64,000 nt of DNA, from the NCBI GenBank assembly GCA_905479015.1, contig CAJQKV010000005.1, forward strand, positions 1 to 64,000, written 5' to 3'. Below the pieces are notes generated by a model, which was not told the origin of the DNA, searched no databases, and was given only the letters and a program-made list of their open reading frames with translations. The stretch is from an uncultured Cyclobacteriaceae bacterium. Its GTDB lineage: Bacteria; Bacteroidota; Bacteroidia; Cytophagales; Cyclobacteriaceae. The position numbers and the translations under genes are program-made. Below, one piece after another: positions 1 to 9,465 of this stretch (position 1 is its first letter; each line of letters opens with the position of its first letter).

Positions 1-1
1 C

Positions 2-283
2 CCCAAGATCAAGCTTATTATTGGAGAGCCTTTTGTCGTGCTCGGTGGAACGGCTATTGATACCGAGGCATGGATACCCACTTTTAGAGCGTATCAAAAG
101 GCGGCCGCAGACATCGCTAGGCAAATGGGTGCAATCTTCATTCCCTATCAACAAGTTTTTGATACGGTAGTGGCGGATCAAGGCGTGGCCTATTGGTGTC
201 CCGATGGCGTTCACCCTTCATTGGCTGGATCTGCTCTGATGGCCAAAGCTTGGACCGAAGCCCTTCACAAGGCCTATGTCTAA
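2..283 (+). CDS. SGNH/GDSL-type esterase, C-terminal part (cut by window start)
   Basis: The reading frame is open from the first bases of the window, so this is the last 93 or so residues of a longer protein. The segment PDGVHPS near the end is block V of the SGNH hydrolase family, which carries the catalytic Asp and His (DGVH). The preceding GEPF segment and alternating helix/strand pattern also fit the family. Such enzymes remove acyl or acetyl groups from lipids or polysaccharides. The catalytic Ser and Asn blocks lie outside the window, so substrate and signal peptide cannot be judged. Its TAA stop overlaps the stop of the convergent FG-GAP gene in the tetranucleotide CTAA (280-283), leaving no room for a terminator between them. 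Confidence 0.75.
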   Translation, partial: PKIKLIIGEPFVVLGGTAIDTEAWIPTFRAYQKAAADIARQMGAIFIPYQQVFDTVVADQGVAYWCPDGVHPSLAGSALMAKAWTEALHKAYV

Positions 284-3200
284 TGAGTTCCTCTTTGCGT
301 GTCAAGATTGACTGAAAAGGCTTTCAGAGAACCTTGATTACTCGCTGCGAAGAGTAGTTTACTAGACTGACTACCCGCCAGCAACATCAAACTTTTTGTA
401 TCTTCCCTGAGGATTAAACCACTTTGACTCATGGGGACCGTTTTGAATGAGCCATCACCATTTCCCTTTAGTAACAGGCCTACACCCGCATCTGCTCTTG
501 GAGTTTCCACTTCAGAGGCAAAAAGATTGCCTGCAAGAATGATGTCTGGGATGGAATCTTGATCAATATCGGTTATGATCAGGTCATTGATGGGCGCATA
601 CTGAGCTTCGATAGGCAAATCTGTAGCTTCAAAATTTCCTTTGCCATCATTGATAAACACTTTACTTGAAAAACTACTGATTTGGAGGTGTAGTGCATCT
701 CCCAATCCCTTTTTTCCATAAATTGATTCTAGAGAAGCGGAAGCAAAGGAATTGTAGTCTTTAAATTTTGCTTCTATGGCCGGAATCTGCTCTGAGGAAC
801 ATTGCCTGCCTCTGACGGGAAATTGTTCGCCATTATTGAAGTAGCCAAGGACTAAATCCTGCGAATTATTGAGGTCAAAGTCATCTACATAGAGGTCGAA
901 CGTAGCCTCATCACTGGCCTGGTATTTATAATTCAGGCCTAGATTTCCGGCCACTAAATCAATATCTCCATCATGGTCTACATCTGCTTGAGCGAGACTG
1001 AACCACCATCCTTTATAATCGGATAATGTGCTTTCAAAAGGCTGATATTGACCCTCATTCAGCGTGAAAGCCAAGAGTCCGGTCCATTCGCCGACGAGGA
1101 TGAGTTCATCCAATCCATTTCCATTGATGTCTGCAAAGACGCCATCGGTAATCATGCCCAATCGGGCTATTTTTGGCATCACCTTTTGAGTGACGTTTTC
1201 AAATAGAATCTCATCCGCATGGACCGTAACGTTTTCTAATAGAAAACTTTCTCCGGGATCTGGATAGGCGTGGGGCTTTAACCTTCCGGTTACGAACAAA
1301 TCTATATCACCATCTTGATCGTAATCATGCGGGATAACGCGACCCCCGCTGGCATGAATGGATGGAATCGCGTCCATACTCCGTTCAAAATGACCGTTGA
1401 TATTGATGTAAAGACGGTCTTCGTATTCCCATGAGCCGTCAGGGAACACATTGCCCCCACTAACGACATACAGGTCATTGTCGCCATCTCCATCGGCATC
1501 AAAAAAGTGTGCATCTAGGTCTTCATAAATAGAATCGTTCTCAATGGAGGTTTGGAGATATTCGAAGGAGTCACTTTCCGTTTGAAGATATATTTTGGCC
1601 GGAAATGTACTTCCATTGCCTACAAAAACATCTTCTCGTCCATCGCCATTGATGTCCCCTTTGGCGAGTGCGGGGCCAAAATTACTCATCTTATGGGGCA
1701 GCAGCACCTGATGGTAGAAGTCATTATAGCTATTCTCACCGTGTGTAAAGGCAGGTTGAATGTGATGGGAAATGTTTGAAAAAAGCCGGGGATCAGTATT
1801 TTTTGGAGCCATGGGGATACTGTTTTTTGTTACCTCCATGAGTTGATTGAGTACGAAGCCTTTTACTTCTTGAGAGGTTCCATCAGGCCAGTCGATCGTA
1901 ATTTTTTCGATGACTTCCTGGTTATCTAAGCCAAAATAAGCCAGAGGTTCAACGGAACTTTGGTATCCTTTGCTGGTCATCACAATTTGCACTTGCTGCC
2001 CGCCACTTTTTGTCAAAAGGGTGACTTTACTACCTATGCCGTGAATGTTTTTTTCAATGCCTTTAAGCTTAATTTTTAGGTAGTTTTGGGTAGAAGATGT
2101 GGGCATATCATTTCTAAAAACAGCAGCTTCCTGATCAATATTATTAATGACTAGATCTAGGTCACCGTCATTGTCTAGGTCACCATAGGCGGCACCATTG
2201 CTGAATCCAACATAACTTAGAGACCAGTTTTCATTGGCTTTAGAGAAGGTGGTATTGCCATTATTTTTGAAAATATAATTGTCAATCGGTTCTTCTGGCA
2301 TTTCAAGTGAAAGCGCGAGCGATTGATCCAGCTGCTCTTGACCGCTTATTTTATCCACTTGTTTAAAATAATCTCGATTATTGACCTCTTTACGCGTACC
2401 ATTGGAAATAAAAAGGTCCTTATGCCCATCATTGTCGAAATCAGCAAAGAGGGGACACCAGCTCCAATCGGTAGAGGCAACGCCGGCAGCAAAGGCGATA
2501 TTACTGAAGATGGGGGTCCCATTTACAGTTCCTCTATTGAGTTGAAGCGTATTGTACATATACTGATGGTGAAATCCAGCATTGACTGTTGACCAAAATA
2601 GCTCAGGATTCATACTGGCCATATTTGCTTTTTGTCGGCGATTGTCTTGTGCAGCCATGTCAACTTGCATCAAATCGATGAGCCCATCATTATTGATATC
2701 TGCAGCATCAGTGCCCATACCATAAAAAGCCGTCTGGTTGGTGGATTCTTTGATTTTATCAGTAAAAGTGCCATCTCCATTGTTGAGATATAAGAAATCG
2801 GGCGTGCTGAAGTCATTGGAGACATAAATATCTTCTAGGCCATCATTGTTAAAATCGGCTATGGAGGCACTGATGGCCAAACCGAAATTTAGGATGCCTG
2901 CCGCCTCGGTTACATCTTTAAACGTACCGTCAGCTTGCTGCTCCAACAGGCGATCACTTTTTTCCAAATCTTTGGCATATTTCAAAAATTGATACTTGAC
3001 ATTGGGAGTTCTGAAGCTGGTTGAGGGATAATTGGCAAGAAAGGCATCTAAATCTCCATCTTGATCGTAATCAAAAAAAGTAGTTTGAATAATTTCTTCT
3101 TCTGCATCCAGACCATAGTTGGCCGCGGACTCTGTGAAAGTGAGGTCACCATTATTGATAAAAAGCTGATTAGTACGGGGGGCAAACTTGCCTGAAACAC

Positions 3201-3597
3201 TCACATAAATGTCCAATAAGCCATCATTGTTGATGTCGATCATGGTGGTTCCGGTATACCAGCGATGATCTCCCGCAACGCCTGCAGCATCACTGATGTC
3301 TTCGAAAATCATATTTCCTTTATTTAGGTAAAGCTTATTGGGGACCATATTACCCGTGAAGTAAATATCGGGTAATTGGTCGTTGTTGATGTCACCAATA
3401 GAGACACCACCTCCCATGTACATATAGGCATAGGTAAAATAATTGAGGGAATCATTCTCTACAAGTTGATTATTAAAACCAATCTGAGATTCTCTGGCGC
3501 TTAAGAGCACAAATTTCTTATGACTGGAGAAGGGATTACAGGCATTTAGGAGAAATAGGAGTGCGATGAGAGAAATTTCTTTTGAGTAGGGGATCAT
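280..3597 (-). CDS. FG-GAP/VCBS repeat lipoprotein with ASPIC/UnbV domain
   Basis: About 1100 residues. The N-terminus is a lipoprotein signal ending in LLNAC, so the product is probably anchored in the outer membrane. About fourteen calcium-loop motifs of the type DINNDGLLDIYV or DYDQDGDLD are spread along the chain, typical of FG-GAP/VCBS beta-propeller blades. Between the two propeller halves (roughly residues 530-600) lies an ASPIC/UnbV domain with a WPDGTSQEV segment. The ATG at 3597 was chosen. Seven codons upstream only a TTG is available, and it would put extra residues before the signal. Proteins of this kind often accompany SusC/SusD genes, but their role is not established. A terminator separates it from susD, so it is probably transcribed on its own. 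Confidence 0.85.
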   Translation of the reverse strand: MIPYSKEISLIALLFLLNACNPFSSHKKFVLLSARESQIGFNNQLVENDSLNYFTYAYMYMGGGVSIGDINNDQLPDIYFTGNMVPNKLYLNKGNMIFEDISDAAGVAGDHRWYTGTTMIDINNDGLLDIYVSVSGKFAPRTNQLFINNGDLTFTESAANYGLDAEEEIIQTTFFDYDQDGDLDAFLANYPSTSFRTPNVKYQFLKYAKDLEKSDRLLEQQADGTFKDVTEAAGILNFGLAISASIADFNNDGLEDIYVSNDFSTPDFLYLNNGDGTFTDKIKESTNQTAFYGMGTDAADINNDGLIDLMQVDMAAQDNRRQKANMASMNPELFWSTVNAGFHHQYMYNTLQLNRGTVNGTPIFSNIAFAAGVASTDWSWCPLFADFDNDGHKDLFISNGTRKEVNNRDYFKQVDKISGQEQLDQSLALSLEMPEEPIDNYIFKNNGNTTFSKANENWSLSYVGFSNGAAYGDLDNDGDLDLVINNIDQEAAVFRNDMPTSSTQNYLKIKLKGIEKNIHGIGSKVTLLTKSGGQQVQIVMTSKGYQSSVEPLAYFGLDNQEVIEKITIDWPDGTSQEVKGFVLNQLMEVTKNSIPMAPKNTDPRLFSNISHHIQPAFTHGENSYNDFYHQVLLPHKMSNFGPALAKGDINGDGREDVFVGNGSTFPAKIYLQTESDSFEYLQTSIENDSIYEDLDAHFFDADGDGDNDLYVVSGGNVFPDGSWEYEDRLYININGHFERSMDAIPSIHASGGRVIPHDYDQDGDIDLFVTGRLKPHAYPDPGESFLLENVTVHADEILFENVTQKVMPKIARLGMITDGVFADINGNGLDELILVGEWTGLLAFTLNEGQYQPFESTLSDYKGWWFSLAQADVDHDGDIDLVAGNLGLNYKYQASDEATFDLYVDDFDLNNSQDLVLGYFNNGEQFPVRGRQCSSEQIPAIEAKFKDYNSFASASLESIYGKKGLGDALHLQISSFSSKVFINDGKGNFEATDLPIEAQYAPINDLIITDIDQDSIPDIILAGNLFASEVETPRADAGVGLLLKGNGDGSFKTVPMSQSGLILREDTKSLMLLAGSQSSKLLFAASNQGSLKAFSVNLDTQRGTH

Positions 3598-3796
3598 TTT
3601 ATTGAAGGGATTTAACAAAGAAAGTAATACAATTAAAGCCTTTTAAACCCTAAATTTAATGGACATAAGTCCCTTATCATACGAAATAATAATTATTTTT
3701 TGTACTAAGTGAGAGGAGAAATTAAAATCGAATAATCAGAGGTCAAATTCAATTGAATTTTTAGATGGCAGATGAGAGATAAAGAGTGAAAATAAT

Positions 3797-3831
3797 AAAA
3801 AAAGGCCATCCAAAATGGACGACCTTTTTTT
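3797..3831 (-). terminator. Rho-independent terminator after susD
   Basis: An imperfect hairpin with outer arms AAAAAAAGG and CCTTTTTTT encloses a partly paired core. On the minus strand the stem is followed by a T-rich tract. It lies about 20 bases past the susD stop and so ends the susC-susD transcript. Confidence 0.7.
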
Positions 3832-3852
3832 ATTTATTACAAGGACTAACTG

Positions 3853-5535
3853 TTAGTAACCAGGATTTTGCACCAGAGTATTTAAACTTTGGTCAATAGC
3901 GCCAAGAGGAATACACAAATCTTTATTATAATCATTGAAGGTATTCGCTTTGGTTCCAAAATTGGCAATTGTTACGGCTTCTTTGGCCACATAGGCATTG
4001 ATGGTCGCAGGAAGTACCCCCCATCGTTTCAAGTCAAAAAACCGCTGACCTTCCATGGCGAGTTCCAATCTACGTTCAAATCTCACCGCTTTTCGAGCTG
4101 TTGCTTGATCTGTCCAAGCAGCGGTATACTCAGCAACGTTATAAGTTGTTGCACCTGTTCCATCCACTGGAGTACTAGCGGCAGCTCTAGCTCTAACTTG
4201 GTTAACTTTTGCTCTTGCATCTTCCAAAGAGCCGATCTCAACATCGATTTCAGCAGACATCAACAAAAGATCGGAATAACGCATGATATTGTAGTTGATA
4301 CCTGTACGTTGCTCGCCCCAGCCACCAGAACCTCTGTTCTCATCTTCACCAGCAATATAATGATTTTTAGCAGCAATGAAAGGCCCTGAAATATCAGTTG
4401 CAGACGCTCTTACCCAATCAGCACCTGGCATTGTACCAAATCCGTTGAAATCAACACCTCTTCTCCCCATGGTGTAATCTATTCTAATATCAAGTTCACC
4501 TGCATGAGGAGTGAAAGCATCAGCTGACCCTATTCCATAATCATTTGTGATAGGTGTGTCATGATAAGTGTCGAGCATAGGAAGACCAGCTTCAGTTTTG
4601 AATGCACTTGCCAAATCAACGCTTGGCTGATAGAAACCACAGCAAAAACTCGTGACACCACCTACTTGAAAGTTTAAAGTGCCTCCACGGTTTCCATTAT
4701 TTGAAAGACCTCCATCTGCAGCAAACTGAATAGCAAAGATAGATTCCTTACTGTTTTCACCCGCAGCATTGAAATTCGTAACATAGTCACTATTCAAACC
4801 GTAAGCACCACTTGCAATTACAAGATCAAATTCAGTCTTGGCCTCCGCATATTTACTTTGGAACATGTAAGTTTTACCAAGAAAAGCGCTTGCGGTCATT
4901 TTATTGGCACGTCCCGGATCAGCACTGGTCTCAGCTAAATTAGCTTTTGCATAGATAAAATCTGCCTCAACTTTATCCCAAATAGGGCCATTGGTATTTG
5001 GTTGATTGTATTCGCTTGACGCGAATTGAATCTCATCGATGTAGGCAACGTTCCCAAATATTTTTTGAAGTTCAAAATAGAAATAACCTCTCAAAAAATA
5101 AGCTTCTGCCACAGCCTGAGCAACATCGGCGTCTCCTGCCTCAGCAAGAGGAGCACCTACACTGATCACGGCATTGGCCCGATTGGCACCCGCATACAAA
5201 CCACGCCATTTACCTGCGATGTAAGGGTTACCAGTGGACCATGAATATACCTCCAAATTGTATAAATCAGGCTGATCACTGTCTTCTGAACCCTTGTGGG
5301 CGTCATCCGAAAGGACATCAAACCACCAGTTATCACCTGTATCAAACCAGGGATCGCCACTCGTACTATTTATGCCATCCAGGGCCGAATAAGCGCTGGT
5401 AAGTAAAAGATTTACACCTACTGCGTTTTGCAGAGTTTCATCTGCCAGTACTCCTTTTGGAGCAATTTGTGTGAAGTCATCCCCACAACCGTAGCTGATG
5501 AAGATGACACTAAGTATTAATAATATTTTTTTCAT
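3853..5535 (-). CDS. RagB/SusD family nutrient-uptake outer-membrane lipoprotein
   Basis: 560 residues with a lipoprotein signal peptide ending ISYGCGDD, giving a lipidated Cys17. SusD-like proteins sit on the cell surface as a lid over their SusC partner and bind the incoming oligosaccharide or peptide. The C-terminal segment with FERRLELAMEGQRFFDLKRWG is a family hallmark. The N-terminal half has the helical TPR-like scaffold (AYFLRGYFYFELQKIFG). The gene follows susC by 10 bases in the same direction and precedes a terminator. No glycosidase or protease lies next to it, so the substrate cannot be inferred. Confidence 0.95.
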   Translation of the reverse strand: MKKILLILSVIFISYGCGDDFTQIAPKGVLADETLQNAVGVNLLLTSAYSALDGINSTSGDPWFDTGDNWWFDVLSDDAHKGSEDSDQPDLYNLEVYSWSTGNPYIAGKWRGLYAGANRANAVISVGAPLAEAGDADVAQAVAEAYFLRGYFYFELQKIFGNVAYIDEIQFASSEYNQPNTNGPIWDKVEADFIYAKANLAETSADPGRANKMTASAFLGKTYMFQSKYAEAKTEFDLVIASGAYGLNSDYVTNFNAAGENSKESIFAIQFAADGGLSNNGNRGGTLNFQVGGVTSFCCGFYQPSVDLASAFKTEAGLPMLDTYHDTPITNDYGIGSADAFTPHAGELDIRIDYTMGRRGVDFNGFGTMPGADWVRASATDISGPFIAAKNHYIAGEDENRGSGGWGEQRTGINYNIMRYSDLLLMSAEIDVEIGSLEDARAKVNQVRARAAASTPVDGTGATTYNVAEYTAAWTDQATARKAVRFERRLELAMEGQRFFDLKRWGVLPATINAYVAKEAVTIANFGTKANTFNDYNKDLCIPLGAIDQSLNTLVQNPGY

Positions 5536-5545
5536 TTCGATTTAA

Positions 5546-8500
5546 TTAAAAGTTAAATTTAAATCCCATACTAAGCATTCTAGATTGCGGGAATTTACCA
5601 TAATCAACACCCAGACCTAAAGTACCACTTTCTTGGATTTCAGGATCAGCTCCAGTATAATCTGTAAGCGTAAACAAATTTGTTCCTTGAATGTAAACTC
5701 TTGCGTTATCCATAGATAATTTGGATGAGATACTTGAAGGAAGGGTATATCCTATTTGCAAGTTTTTCAATCTGAAATAAGAAGCATCTTCTACAAAATA
5801 GGAGTTTGAAGCGATCTCATTATTCGCATCACCAGCAGTTAGGGCAGACAATGTAGCACCTGTATTTGTCGGCGACCATGCATCCAATACTCTGATGCTC
5901 CTATTTTGATCTACAAATGAAGGAAAATCAGTGTGTATTTTTGTGACGTTGAATGCATCATTGCCCTGTGAACCTGAGAAGAAGGCAGAAAGATCAAAAC
6001 CTTTAAAACCTGCCGTCAAATTGATACCATAGGTAAAGTCAGCATGTGGAGATCCAATGTATGTTCTGTCATCATCGTCGATATCTCCGTCTCCGTCAAC
6101 ATCTTCATATCGAAATCTACCGATACCAGCACCATCTTGTGTTGGGGCGCCATCTACTTCAGCTTGATCTTGAAAAATTCCTATGACATTCCTACCATAG
6201 AAAGACGAAATAGGCTGTCCTACTTCTGTCCTCGTAGCCGTAGATCCATTTCGGAATCCACCACCTACTTGGAAGGCACTGGCCAATGCAGTTACTTCGT
6301 TATCATAGCTAGAAAACACTAGATCTACCCCATATGAAAAACCAGAACTAGTCTGATCAGCATAGCCTATTGCTAACTCAATACCTGTATTATTGACTTC
6401 TCCAATATTTACAAACGGTGCACTAGCATCAATCGCTGTGGTTGTGATCTTTGTTAAATCTTGAGCAATCAAATCAGTTGTGGTAATATCAAACCAGTCA
6501 GCATTCACGTATAATTTGTCATTCAAGAATCCAAGTTCAACACCAACATTAATAGAAGTTGTCGTTTCCCACTTCAAATCAGAATTTCCAACCTGCGTTA
6601 GCAATGCGCCTACCGTTGGACTTCCACTTCCTGAAAATGCATAGTAAGCCAAATTATCGTTAAGTGAAGATTGATTCACATCGGGATTCGTAACGTTTAG
6701 TGATTGGTTACCAAGAAGGCCATAAGAAGCTTTCAGTTTTAAACTAGAAACGACACCTTTAGAAAAAAAGTTTTCATCGCTAACAATCCAAGCAGCACTA
6801 AGGGATGGGAAAGTCGCAGCTGCATTGGCCTTTGAGAATCTTGAAGTTTCGTCATTACGAACAGTCACAGATAGGAAGTACTTGTCCATGAACGAATAGT
6901 TCAACGCACCAAAAACTGAATATAAGGCATAATCGTTAGAGAAGGCCGAAGTTACAACTGGATCGTTACTTCCATTACTTAGGTAGTAAAAATCAGGCGT
7001 CTCAAAAAGATATCCAGATCTTTGAATACTGAGTCCTCTGAAGGTGTTGTAAACGGCTTCTGTTCCTGCCAAAACCCCCAGGGTGTGATCACCAAAACTC
7101 TTCTGGTAATTCAAGGTATTTGACCATACCCACTCATAATTGCTTTGCTCTCCTCTGTACAATATAGGAGCCGCCCTTGGCGCTTCTGCCTCTGGATTAG
7201 ATGGGGCAAACCCTCTATTCTCAAATTGGCGATAATTAATTCCTGCCGTAGTTTTGAATGTCAAGTTTTCAAGAATATCAGCCTCCAAGTATACATCACC
7301 TACAGCTCTTAGTGTTTTGTTGAAATTATCACTAGATCTTTCATTTTCAGCGACAGGATTGGCTACATTACCCAAGGCTTTGCCCGCATAAGTACCTCCA
7401 TAATTTCCATCTTGGTCATATAATGGTATGATGGGACTTGATCGTAAGGCTGCTTCATGATTATTTGGCGTATTTCCATTTTCAAAAGAAACATTCATGT
7501 GTTGTCCTATTCTCACACGATCCTTGATACTGAATTCACCATTTAAGCGAGTAGTAACTCTGTCATATCCAGTTGCCACTTGAACACCATCACGGTTTTG
7601 ATATTGGAGCGACATCATGAATTTACTTGCTTCGCTGCCACCCGATGCAGATACTGCATAATTTTGAACAGGCGCATCGCGATACAACACAGACATCCAA
7701 TCAGTTCCTCCTCCTGGAGCGACCCGCATTGTCGTTCCTCCTATATCTGTACCGTAGGGCACTGAAGGGTTGTTAATATCCCCGTAAAGAGCTAAATCAG
7801 CAGTTGATCCATCGTTCAAATAAGTGGTAGCGATCATTTGCATATGTTGTTCGGCATTGAGTAGCTCGGGTAAGTTAATAGCCCTTTGCGTACCAAAATA
7901 AGCTTCTGCAGTGAGTGTTACCTTACCTTTATTGTAGCTGCCATTTTTGGTCGTAATGATGACAACACCATTAGAAGCACGTGCACCATATATAGCAGCA
8001 GCACCGTCTTTCAGGACGTTCATTTGCTTGATGTCTGATGGATTTATAGTATTTAGCACATATGCATCAGTAGTTTGAACTCCGTCAATAATGTATAAAG
8101 GATCATTGTTATTTGTTGTTCCATAACCCCTTATACGAATGTTAGGGACGCCACCTGGTTCTCCATTGTTGGTAACCGTAACCCCCGTAACCCTGCCTTG
8201 CAACGCTTCTCCAGCATTGAGGATGGGTACTTTGGTAGCTTCGCCGATATCAACAGACACAACAGCACCAGTCACCGATTTCTTGGATTGTGTAGTGTAT
8301 CCAGTCACGACAACCTCTTCAAGTTCTTCAACATTGACAGCCATGGTCACATCAATTAAGGATCGAGCACCAATCACAATTTCTTGGATGTCGTAGCCGA
8401 TCGCACTGAAGATCAGTGAGGACCCTTGTTCGGGGACATTTACTTGGTAGGCACCATTAAAATCCGTGATGCTTCCCGTCGCGGTACCCTTAACAATAAT

Positions 8501-8668
8501 ATTGACCCCAGGAAGACCTTCACTATTTTCGTCGGTCACCGTACCAGAAATTACCCGTTCCTGCGCAAAGGCAGTGGAAAGGGAGAGCCAAACAACTACT
8601 GCAGAGAGTAGTCCTTTGAGCAGGGGTTTGAATAATTCCCCAATAATTGTAACATGCTTCTTCTTCAT
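5546..8668 (-). CDS. SusC/RagA family TonB-linked outer-membrane receptor
   Basis: 1040 residues. After a signal peptide (cleavage near AFAQ) comes a carboxypeptidase-regulatory-like domain (about residues 38-115, GTVTDENSEGLPGVNI). The TonB plug follows (about 120-240, with the SusC-type stretch LKDGAAAIYGARASNGVVIITTK) and then a long 22-strand barrel ending in the terminal aromatic FNF. It imports large nutrients through the outer membrane using TonB energy, together with the SusD lipoprotein encoded 10 bases downstream. A degenerate second copy of its first ~120 bases and its upstream region lies immediately upstream. No anti-sigma/ECF sigma pair or hybrid sensor is adjacent, so its regulator must be elsewhere. 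Confidence 0.96.
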   Translation of the reverse strand: MKKKHVTIIGELFKPLLKGLLSAVVVWLSLSTAFAQERVISGTVTDENSEGLPGVNIIVKGTATGSITDFNGAYQVNVPEQGSSLIFSAIGYDIQEIVIGARSLIDVTMAVNVEELEEVVVTGYTTQSKKSVTGAVVSVDIGEATKVPILNAGEALQGRVTGVTVTNNGEPGGVPNIRIRGYGTTNNNDPLYIIDGVQTTDAYVLNTINPSDIKQMNVLKDGAAAIYGARASNGVVIITTKNGSYNKGKVTLTAEAYFGTQRAINLPELLNAEQHMQMIATTYLNDGSTADLALYGDINNPSVPYGTDIGGTTMRVAPGGGTDWMSVLYRDAPVQNYAVSASGGSEASKFMMSLQYQNRDGVQVATGYDRVTTRLNGEFSIKDRVRIGQHMNVSFENGNTPNNHEAALRSSPIIPLYDQDGNYGGTYAGKALGNVANPVAENERSSDNFNKTLRAVGDVYLEADILENLTFKTTAGINYRQFENRGFAPSNPEAEAPRAAPILYRGEQSNYEWVWSNTLNYQKSFGDHTLGVLAGTEAVYNTFRGLSIQRSGYLFETPDFYYLSNGSNDPVVTSAFSNDYALYSVFGALNYSFMDKYFLSVTVRNDETSRFSKANAAATFPSLSAAWIVSDENFFSKGVVSSLKLKASYGLLGNQSLNVTNPDVNQSSLNDNLAYYAFSGSGSPTVGALLTQVGNSDLKWETTTSINVGVELGFLNDKLYVNADWFDITTTDLIAQDLTKITTTAIDASAPFVNIGEVNNTGIELAIGYADQTSSGFSYGVDLVFSSYDNEVTALASAFQVGGGFRNGSTATRTEVGQPISSFYGRNVIGIFQDQAEVDGAPTQDGAGIGRFRYEDVDGDGDIDDDDRTYIGSPHADFTYGINLTAGFKGFDLSAFFSGSQGNDAFNVTKIHTDFPSFVDQNRSIRVLDAWSPTNTGATLSALTAGDANNEIASNSYFVEDASYFRLKNLQIGYTLPSSISSKLSMDNARVYIQGTNLFTLTDYTGADPEIQESGTLGLGVDYGKFPQSRMLSMGFKFNF

Positions 8669-8940
8669 ATTAGTTTGTTTAAGTTAAATTAATTGTAAAA
8701 AGTGTAATCATAGTTGATTATTAAAAAGGATTTTTGTTTGTTTTATAAGTTTTTGTTAAGATGTTTAGCACAGATATGAACCCATAGAATTCTTCTATTG
8801 AGTTTTAAGGAAATTTAAAAATATATGAAACTTTTTTAAAAAGAACAGAAAAATAAAGAGTAATTACTTTTAACTGATTACGTTATTTTTAACATAATAA
8901 TTAGGTAAAAGCCTGATTTTTGGTAAAACGTTAAACTTGA

Positions 8941-9056
8941 TCCGTTCCTATTCAAAGGCAGTGGAAAGGGAGCGTCCAACGACTACTGCAGACAGTAGTC
9001 GTTGGAGCAGGGGCTTGAATAATTCCCCAGTTAAGTGCAATATGTTTCTTCTTCAT
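8941..9056 (-). pseudogene. Relic of a duplicated susC start (signal-peptide region)
   Basis: On the minus strand an ATG at 9056 is followed by AAGAAGAAACAT, matching the MKKKH start of susC. A one-base insertion soon after shifts the frame, and a TGA at 8952-8954 ends it after 34 codons. At the DNA level it matches the intact susC start almost to the end of the signal peptide, then homology stops. Only the 5' end of the gene is present. It cannot make a receptor and is best read as debris of a duplication. Confidence 0.75.
8976..9005. repeat. Perfect 12-bp inverted repeat inside the susC relic
   Basis: Arms CCAACGACTACT and AGTAGTCGTTGG are perfectly complementary around a 6-base loop (GCAGAC). 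The intact susC copy has only an imperfect version at the same place (10 of 12 pairs). There is no T-run after it, so it is not a standard terminator. Confidence 0.8.
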
Positions 9057-9465
9057 ATTAAGGTTTAAATTAAATTAATTCTAAAAAGTTTAATAATAGT
9101 TAATTTTTAAACGAGATTTTTTGCTTATTTCAAATGTTTAAGTCGAATTATTTATAAGGGATTTAAACCTTTTATAAACGATAGACACCTATCGACCTAT
9201 ACTATTGAGTTTTAATTAAATTTAAAAATATATAAACTTTTTTAAAAAGAACAGAAAAATAAAGAGTAATTACCTTTGACTAATTACGTTATTTTTAAAA
9301 TAATCATTAGTTAAAAGCCTATTTTTTGGTTAAAAGCTTAACGTAATCCCTTCCCCTTCATTTTTTTTCAACAAAAGCATAAGTTTTTAAATTAAACAGT
9401 AATTCTCTTTTTTATTTATTTTAAGGGGAATAGGGATAAATTAGCCAGCCAAAAGAGTATTTTTC

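Larger units (their letters stand above)
8554..9350. repeat. Two-copy tandem duplication covering the susC 5' end and upstream region
   Basis: Copy A runs from about 8554 to 8940 and includes the first ~115 bases of susC plus its upstream region. Copy B runs from about 8941 to 9350. Matching blocks include CAAAGGCAGTGGAAAGGGAG (8566 and 8953), TTGAATAATTCCCCA, and a long upstream block beginning ATATAT(G)AAACTTTTTTAAAA (8821 and 9229). The offset drifts from 387 to 408 bases through small indels. The segment between copy B and the next gene (9351-9465) shows no gene. The susC promoter presumably lies in copy A, and copy B would preserve an old version of it. Confidence 0.85.

Noticed and set aside
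3889-4389. 166-codon open frame opposite susD
   Set aside because: It lies wholly antisense to a well-supported SusD gene, has no family resemblance and no promoter. It is a by-product of susD codon use.
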